64,000 bases of DNA from Rhizomys pruinosus (Eukaryota > Chordata > Mammalia > Rodentia > Spalacidae): positions 1 to 64,000 of the forward strand of contig VZQC01012273.1 of NCBI GenBank assembly GCA_009823505.1, read 5' to 3'. Of the stretch, positions 57,696-64,000 are shown piece by piece (positions within the stretch are counted from its first letter, which is position 1; every line of letters starts with the position of its first letter). The position numbers and the translations under genes were made by a program. The notes under the pieces are model-generated. The model was not told where the DNA came from. It ran no database searches and saw nothing but the letters and a program-made list of their open reading frames with translations.

Positions 57696-58789
57696 GAAAC
57701 CTTAGCCTGAGCCCTCTAGACCCAGAGAGACCTCGGGGGGCCTCTCAGCAAAAACAGAAATATTTCTAAAACAAATGTTTCCTGACAGCTGTCATACATC
57801 TCATATCCTTAACTTTATTTGCTTATTTTTAAAATAGATTCTAAATTCATTTGAGGTGAAGTTCACAAGCACAAAACAACAAAGGGCAAGAACTCTGGCT
57901 TGCCCCTCAGGCATCTAGCCTCCCTCCTTTGAGGCAACATTTCCAGATGTGTTTGTGGCAAGTATAAGCAGAAACACACAGCTCTGGGCCCCAGCTCTCA
58001 CAAAGTATATCATACACATTCTTCGGAGCCCTGCTTTTATCACTCACTGGATCTTGAAGGTCATGCCATTTACAACATGCACGTTTCAAATTTCATGGAT
58101 CCACTGTCCTGTAATTACTCACTGTCCTATAATCAACATGTAGATTTCCTTTTCTCTCCTTCTGCCTTTCATTTTTTTTCTTGCAGATCTTTTGTGAATA
58201 AACCATTACTGCAATCAATAACCCTCTATACATCACTTTGCAAGCGTGTGCAAGTTAATCAGTAAAATAAGTGTCTAGACTTAGAATTCCTTGGTCAAGG
58301 TGTACACATCTGTCATTTAAGTAGACATTTCTTGGGATTTGTATATTGCTTCTTCCCCTTTCCACTCTCTAGTGGTTAAGAATAGTTAGATTGTAATGAC
58401 AGATGATATTGACAATAGGAGTGTGATTCACATGTGAAAAGAATAGGGCAGGAAAAAGTAGAATCACTACCATTGTGACTTTTTTGTTCTGTATTTCTCA
58501 GTCTTCAAAGAGATCTGCTAGGCCAGACCTGTTGGGTCATGCCCTGCTTCCCCGGGGTCTTCCCACTCACTAACCCAGGGTTATTATCATGTGTATCACA
58601 TGCTCAAGTAAAATTCAGAATGATGAGCCTAAAGCTGCCTCTCTATCATGGACTCCAGACAAAACAGACTCCCTTCACAAGGAGCCATGTTCCGGCACAT
58701 CCTTTATAGGAAGCATTCTTTTTATGCCGAAGAGGGACCACGTGGCCCTGAGAAGGGGGATGGGGACACAGCACCCGCTTTGCAGACAT
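57696..58789. other. Unique stretch
   Basis: No gene or repeat I can support; short frames only. Confidence 0.4.
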
Positions 58790-59115
58790 TGTGGGGAGCT
58801 GGCCTCTCGGCGCAGAGAACAGCCGGCTACTTCCCGTAGCCCAACCTAAGTGGTAACTCCAACTTAGGCCCTTAGCCTGGACCCACGAGACACGTGTTCC
58901 ACTGTTGGCCATGACTTCTCACCTGCCCAGAGCCTGGACAGGAATTTCAGCCTGATGGCTGATCGCCTCCCTTCAGCCAATACCCACTCACAACACCAGC
59001 TACCCAGATTGGTGGTCCACAAAGGGAACCTTTTTCCAGCCCACCGGCCACCCAAACAAAATACAGGCCTACCTTAGCCTGTATGTGCGCAATAATTAAT
59101 AAAAAATAATGGCCA
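58790..59115 (+). repeat. Possible LTR fragment
   Basis: The block opens with 'tgtggggagctggcctctcg', is GC-richer than its surroundings and ends near an AATAAAAAATAA polyadenylation-like word at about 59098. That is LTR-like (ERVK style), but I find no paired copy, target duplication or internal region. Confidence 0.3.
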
Positions 59116-59378
59116 AGAATTCTGTGATGATGTTACTATGGAATTCAAATTTACTCCTTGCCACAGCTTGCTTTTATAAACCAAATGACATCAATTCCCA
59201 GGACCAATCATAAGCCCCCCAACCCTGAGCCACTACACACTGGTACCCCACCCAGCATCATGCACCTAGGCCATGCTTGCTTGCTCCTCCTTGGAGCCGG
59301 GCCAGACCCTCAGCCACGCAGTGCTAGTTGGAAATCCAGCCTGCAATTCAAGCTGGATTTCCCACAATCCTGGATTAA
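59116..59378. other. Unique stretch
   Basis: No gene seen. Confidence 0.35.
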
Positions 59379-59455
59379 TAGATATAGATATAGATATAGA
59401 TATAGATATAGATATAGATATAGATATAGATATATAGATATAGATAGATGTACAT
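59379..59455 (+). repeat. (TAGATA)n hexanucleotide microsatellite
   Basis: About eleven TAGATA units followed by irregular TAGA units. The Y/R-rich frame across it is a by-product. Confidence 0.95.
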
Positions 59456-59642
59456 AGAGAGATATATTTATCTATATATGCAAATAGTATCTTACTTTAT
59501 GGAGGAGAGTTCTGATTATGTGTATGGTTTAAGTACTAATAGTGCTCCCTTTCGTATTCAAAAATATCTTGGATTGGGTTATAATTTACTAACATTGCAC
59601 TGAAGGGACAGTTCACACTGTTTTATAAGGCATCCTCATCCT

Positions 59643-59829
59643 AGGGGATAGAGAGATGGCTGAGCTGTTAAGAACACTAGCTGCTCTTGTAGAGGACCTG
59701 GTTCCTAGCACCTATATGCCATTATAACTCCAGTTTCAGGGGATCTGACACCCTATTCTGGCCTCCTCAGGCATTGCATTACATGGGTGTACTTGCATAC
59801 ATCCAGGCAACACTCATACAATAAAAATA

Positions 59830-59868
<39 letters not shown>

Positions 59869-59872
59869 ATCA
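59643..59872 (+). repeat. B2 SINE (no internal duplication) with (AAAT)n tail
   Basis: 'gatagagagatggctgagct', 'ctccagtttcaggggatctg' and 'ctcctcaggcattgcattac', with an AAAT tail of about 45 bp. Confidence 0.9.
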
Positions 59873-59879
59873 AACAATT

Positions 59880-60028
59880 TAGCTGGGTGTGGTATATAAT
59901 CCTTTAATTCCATTACTTAGGAGCCAGAGGCAGGTAGATGACTGTGAGATAGAGGCCCGCCTGGTCTATATAGTGAGTTCCAGGCTAGCTGGGGCTACAG
60001 GGAGACCCTGTCTCCAAAGAAAAAAAAG
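59880..60028 (+). repeat. B1 SINE (older)
   Basis: 'agctgggtgtggtatataat' to 'accctgtctccaaagaaaaa'. 'ggcatccta' stands before the SINE pair (59628) and after it (60028). Confidence 0.85.
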
Positions 60029-62689
60029 GCATCCTAGGCTTTTGTAAAGGTCTCTGGGGAAGAATAGAATCAGAGGGAAAGAAAGAGACCAAACAGATGA
60101 CATTTGGGCCCCATTGCCACTATATAATGTGACAACAAAAGAGTTCAAGTTCATAATAAATGAACACGCCTCTACTTAATAGGATTTAGATGGCTCTGCA
60201 AACTTTTAAAATCAGATGTACTTGTCTGCTGCCTACTGATATATGTATTATGGCACATTTTCTCAAACCAAATAGACCACTGAAAATCTATTGAACCAGT
60301 AATCCCTTGACCTCAAGCAGATATAACCACACTTACTATCCATTTGGCAGTTTAGATGGGGCCAGGTCTGGCACTAATGGACCACTGGTGGCTGTGAACA
60401 CACACTTCCTGGGAGCACTCTCACCTCACACAGTGAGACCATGGAGTCTGGTCTAGGTGAGAGAATGCACAAGAATGAGCATTCAGAGCTCAGTTCTTTA
60501 ATTCACTTCCGAAGCTGCACTGAAGTAGAGCAAAAGTTAGACGTGAATTAAGGTAAATGCAGCTGTCCATTGCTGCCTTTGTTTTCCACAAAGTCCCCAT
60601 AAATTTGGCAGACTTGGCAGCCTGCAGAATGAAATGTCTGAGAGGTCAGGGTTGCCCAGAAATGTGGGATCCTTCTCTCATACGTCCAGCCACAGTAGCA
60701 ACCAGAAACAACTTATGCTACCATATAAGGTAAAAGTTTACTGAGCAAGCAGCTTTATTCAGGCCAATACCCAGATTCCAGACCTTGAAATGCCTGCAGT
60801 GCCCAGCCTGCGGCAATCCCTCCTTATCTATACCTGGGCAGCGGGGTGTAGGAGTTTTCCTCTTATTTTGCAGGCAGGCCTGGCCTTGGTCTACCACAGA
60901 CATATTTAGCCTTTAAGTTCACAAACAAACTCTTGATGTCTGAATGAATTAACGCAGGCTAAAGGACATCTGTGTTGATCTGATCGGCTCACTCCATGGG
61001 CTGGGCTTTCCATTTTGCTAATCACTTTGTCTCATCTCTTGCTGATTACTCCTGATTGCAAAAACCCAGCTCTTCAATTGCTCCCTGATTCTCTTTGTCC
61101 CTCGGAAGTATTCCTTCTGCAAAACAATTCATCCTGTATACATTTCCACTCTCATCATTTCCTCTTCATTTAAAATGTTTATTCCCTCTTCCTTTGTTTC
61201 TATCACAGCCACTTGCATCCTCCTACTAACTCTTCAACAATTTTACAAGCTTTATACTTTCTGGTCACAATGGAGTTGAATGTCCATAGGCTCTCAAATC
61301 TATGTACAGTCGTAGCAAACATGGCCAATGACTAAAGTGACCAGCACTGATTTATCATGTCATCAGTCTGTGCAAAGCAGGACAAATGAACTGAACACAG
61401 TTTAGTTAATATCCGTACAAGCACATTGACTTAAGGTTCTTTTAAAAGAGAGGAAGTTCTTCTTTATCCCTGACTTCTTCCCTTTCTCAAAGGAGACTTC
61501 CGGTCATTTATAGAGTCCTGGTTTGAATGGCAAGGGGAAAATAGGTATACCAGAACAGAAAACAGAATAGAAGCTGACCTCCTATTACCACAGATGAGAC
61601 AATCACAAAAATGAAAGGATAGTATATAATAAACCACTAAAATATCAGAGTTGCTTATTATCAAAAATTAGTTTGACAGCCACAAATTTCAGAAAGGCAA
61701 GGGAGAAATGATAATAGGGATATTTCAGAGTTAAAGGAGATTGTGACGTCATGAGACTTATGTGCCAATCCGACAACAGGAAACCACTCAAGAGGAAACA
61801 ATACAGGGTCTGAAAAGAACTAAGACCCATGCCATGGTGGCATAAGCAAGGCCAGTCTTAGTAGTCCAAGGCTACTCCGATTCCACACTCTCCTCTGAAC
61901 CTACTGACTGTCTGTTCCAGGTTGCCTGACCAGGCCTCATCGTCCTCAGAGTAGACCTTAAAATTCAAGAGGCTACAGTCCCTCCTACAATGCAACACTG
62001 AACTGAGCACCCCATCCAGTTCCTTTTGGGCCAACCAGCTCTAGTCTAGGTGACTTTTGGGTCCATAATGAAGTCTACACTATAAGATTAATATTAACTC
62101 TATTTTACACATAAAGAAACAGACTTGGAGAATCAAATAATTTTCTGCAATTACAAAGTTAGTAAGTGATAAATGACAGAATCCCATCAGTATAGTATAG
62201 AATTCACTGAGAAATTGTTTCACTACTGGGGTGCAAGCTTTGGAAATGCTCCTCTTAGAAACACTGTATGGAATGAATTGACAACAAATGTTAAAATGCC
62301 CCTGTAGTGTCAACCTACTTAGTTTTTACCCTGAAATGAGAGTAGCTAACCAAAATATCAATCAATAAATATGCAAGAATGAGTATAATTTTATTTCTCT
62401 TAATCTGTTTGCTCTTTAAAACTTTCTCTGAACCAAGAAGAAAAAGATGGCAACCTCCCAAATCTCTACCTCTCTCCCTGGGATATCTAACAAGCATCTT
62501 ACATGAAACATATTGAAACAGAACTCAGCAGGGTCTTCCCTTGAGCGTCCCTATCTTAGTAAACAAACCACAATATTCAACCAGAATCTTGATAGTCTAT
62601 TTTTATTCTTCCTTTCCTATATCTACTTCAGCAGCAAGTCACGATTGTTCTACTTCCAAAATGGTTTTTCATTTTCTTTTGTTTTGTTT
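60029..62689. other. Unique intergenic stretch with one MIR relic
   Basis: 2.6 kb with almost no young SINEs. 62090-62195 ('tctattttacacataaagaa', 'aattacaaagttagtaagtg') reads as MIR. No gene could be supported. Confidence 0.5.
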
Positions 62690-62832
62690 TTGTTCAGTGT
62701 TTTTGAGACAGGGTCTCCCTATAGCCCAGCTGGCCTGGACTCACTATGCAGACCAGGCTGGCCTTGATCTCACAGAGATCTACCTACCTCCTGAGTGCTG
62801 AAATTAAGAGTGTGGGCCACCACAGCCACCTG
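62690..62832 (-). repeat. B1 SINE
   Basis: 'tttttgagacagggtctccc' to 'agtgtgggccaccacagcca', with a small deletion. Confidence 0.9.
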
Positions 62833-63204
62833 AAGAGAACATTCTTATCAGAAACGGGAAGTCAATGCTGAGATGAGTCTCGAATATAAACCTTGCCAGA
62901 ATAACCCCATTATCTATTAGTTTCACTCATAGAACTACCAGTCACACTACCATAATTTGTCACCTCTAGAAACCCCTAAAAATTATGTGTTTGAGTTTCA
63001 AGTTGACAAAAGGTAGACACGTGCTTGTTACTCTTCACTGTCAATTTGACTCAGAGAGGTTTGGTTGAGGTGGAAGACCCACTGAATGTGCGCAGCACCA
63101 GTCCATGAGCTGGGGTCCCAAACTTAATCAAAAGGAGAAATCAGTCCCAGCACTTGGGAGACAGAGGCAGGCAGATCTCTGTGAGTTCAAAGCCAGCTGG
63201 TCTA

Positions 63205-63851
63205 TGTCAGGTTGGAGTTTGGGAGGAAAAGCCAAGATGGCGTAGACCAGAAGGTCCCCTTATCCTTTTCTGGTCAGGAGCCCGAGTTTGCAAAAGGGAG
63301 GAAAGAAGGCCCATGCAAATCACCAGACCAAGCCAGCACTCAGTTACGGATTCCCACGAGACCATTGGATCTGAGCCCCACTTTTAGAGCCCTGACCTGG
63401 CCTAATTGGCCAGACTCCAACATGTCACCATCTCCCCTCCTCTGCCCTATAAGAGATGCTTAGTGCACCCTGGGTGCGTGCTTTGGGGGTCTTTCATCCC
63501 CAAAGACCATCGGATTCGCCCAAGAGGTCATTTCCCTGGAATAAAAAGCCTGCCTTTGTTTACTTTCAATTCGGACTGATTCGGCCTTCTTATTTAATTT
63601 TTTTTTTTTTTGGTATGTGTATGAGTGTACTGTCTGCATGTAGGTTTGTGCACCCGTGTTCTGCAATGCCGCGGAGGTCAGAAGAGGGCATCAGATTCCC
63701 CTGGAATTGGAGTTATAGACGGTTCTTAGCCGTCATGTGGGTGCTGGGGATCGAACACGGGTCCTGTGCAAGAGCAGTTGGTGCTCTTAACCACTAGGCT
63801 ATCTCTCCAGCCCCTGATTTGGCCTTCTTCTTGGCCTCGGGGAACCTTTTA
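63205..63851 (+). mobile_element. Solo LTR of an endogenous retrovirus (class I-like), split by B2
   Basis: About 0.4 kb of non-SINE sequence begins with TG ('tgtcaggttggagtttggga') inside the B1, with the 5-bp word GTCTA at 63200-63204 and 63852-63856. It has a TATA-like 'cctataagagatg' near 63448 and a polyadenylation word AATAAA near 63540. Its R/U5-like 3' part ('gggggtctttcatcccc', 'attcggactgattcggcc') resembles gammaretroviral LTR layout. No internal retroviral genes are present, so it is a solo LTR left by recombination. It ends in TA, not the usual CA. Confidence 0.65.
63592..63813 (-). repeat. B2 SINE inserted in the solo LTR
   Basis: Reverse-complement B2 of the type without internal duplication. 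The LTR word 'ctgattcggccttctt' (63576-63591) returns as 'ctgatttggccttctt' (63814-63829), 15 of 16 bases. Confidence 0.95.
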
Positions 63852-64000
63852 GTCTACATAGTGAGCTCCAGGCCAGCTGGGGCTACAGCGAAATCCTGTC
63901 TCAAAAAGACCAAAAGAAAAAAGGAGAAATTAGGCTGAGCATCAGCATTCATCTCCCTGAACTTCCTGACGGTGGATGCAATGTAACCAGCCACCTCATG

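Larger units (their letters stand above)
63142..63918 (+). repeat. 5'-truncated B1 SINE split by an LTR
   Basis: Halves at 63142-63204 and 63852-63918. 'aaaaggagaaat' at 63130-63141 and 63919-63930 is the perfect 12-bp target duplication of this B1. The element starts at 'tcagtcccagcac', so the first ~30 bp are missing. Confidence 0.85.
63030..64000. repeat. Old rodent repeat (URR1/hAT-type suspected) split by nested insertions
   Basis: The host repeat occupies 63030-63129 ('tgtcaatttgactcagagag', 'agtccatgagctggggtccc') and resumes at 63931 ('ggctgagcatcagcattcat', 'gtggatgcaatgtaaccagc'). It continues past the window edge. Its two halves are separated by a B1, which itself contains an LTR, which contains a B2. 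Confidence 0.7.

Noticed and set aside
58790..59115. A complete endogenous retrovirus
   Set aside because: Only an LTR-like look at one end; no paired LTR, primer-binding site or gag/pol-like frames.

Overview
The window is mammalian nuclear DNA from a muroid rodent. It is packed with rodent SINEs on both strands: B1 (7SL-derived), B2 (tRNA-derived), B3/B4 and ID-like elements. It also has old MIR relics, rodent simple repeats (TG, CT, TTTC) and two processed pseudogenes. The B2 copies have an unusual, CpG-rich 3' half that matches neither mouse nor rat B2 as I remember them, so I would place the animal outside Mus/Rattus without naming a genus. No intact protein-coding gene could be supported. 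The gene-related material is a broken Rps10 retrocopy (about 27.43-28.01 kb, +), a broken intronless Smu1 retrocopy (about 51.2-52.96 kb, -) and two CpG islands (one present twice) that look like promoters of genes I cannot name.

Layout. 1-5.27 kb: SINE-rich DNA with a CpG island at 1.74-2.58 kb. 5.27-8.2 kb: other SINE-rich DNA that ends in a near-identical second copy of the same island (6.96-8.19 kb). 8.2-23.9 kb: a strange stretch that keeps the order of short anchor words from 2.74-5.2 kb and then from about 24.2-28.6 kb, but is about 2.1-2.3 times longer, with apparently random bases between the anchors. It even contains a stretched ghost of the Rps10 pseudogene. I read it as an untrimmed, very low-quality long-read gap fill, not biology. 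24.2-33.4 kb: clean SINE-rich sequence with the Rps10 pseudogene. 33.6-34.7 kb: an independent CpG island. 34.7-47.0 kb: intergenic-type DNA with SINEs, a 180-bp TTTC tract and an L1-like 3' end. 47.04-47.98 kb: a second abnormal purine-rich patch. 48-57 kb: SINE clusters, MIRs and the Smu1 retrocopy. 57-64 kb: older repeats, a possible LTR, a hexanucleotide microsatellite and, at the right edge, a four-level nest of transposons including a solo endogenous-retrovirus LTR.

The most interesting biology is a composite SINE. Three copies carry the first ~100 bp of B2 fused, at the same internal position, to a B1. None has the B2 3' half on the far side, and one copy has degenerate direct repeats around the whole unit. 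This looks like a B2-B1 heterodimer that moves as one element. A second SINE signal is a short internal tandem duplication that splits the B2 copies into two subfamilies. Family names for repeats come from memory of consensus sequences; no database search was possible.
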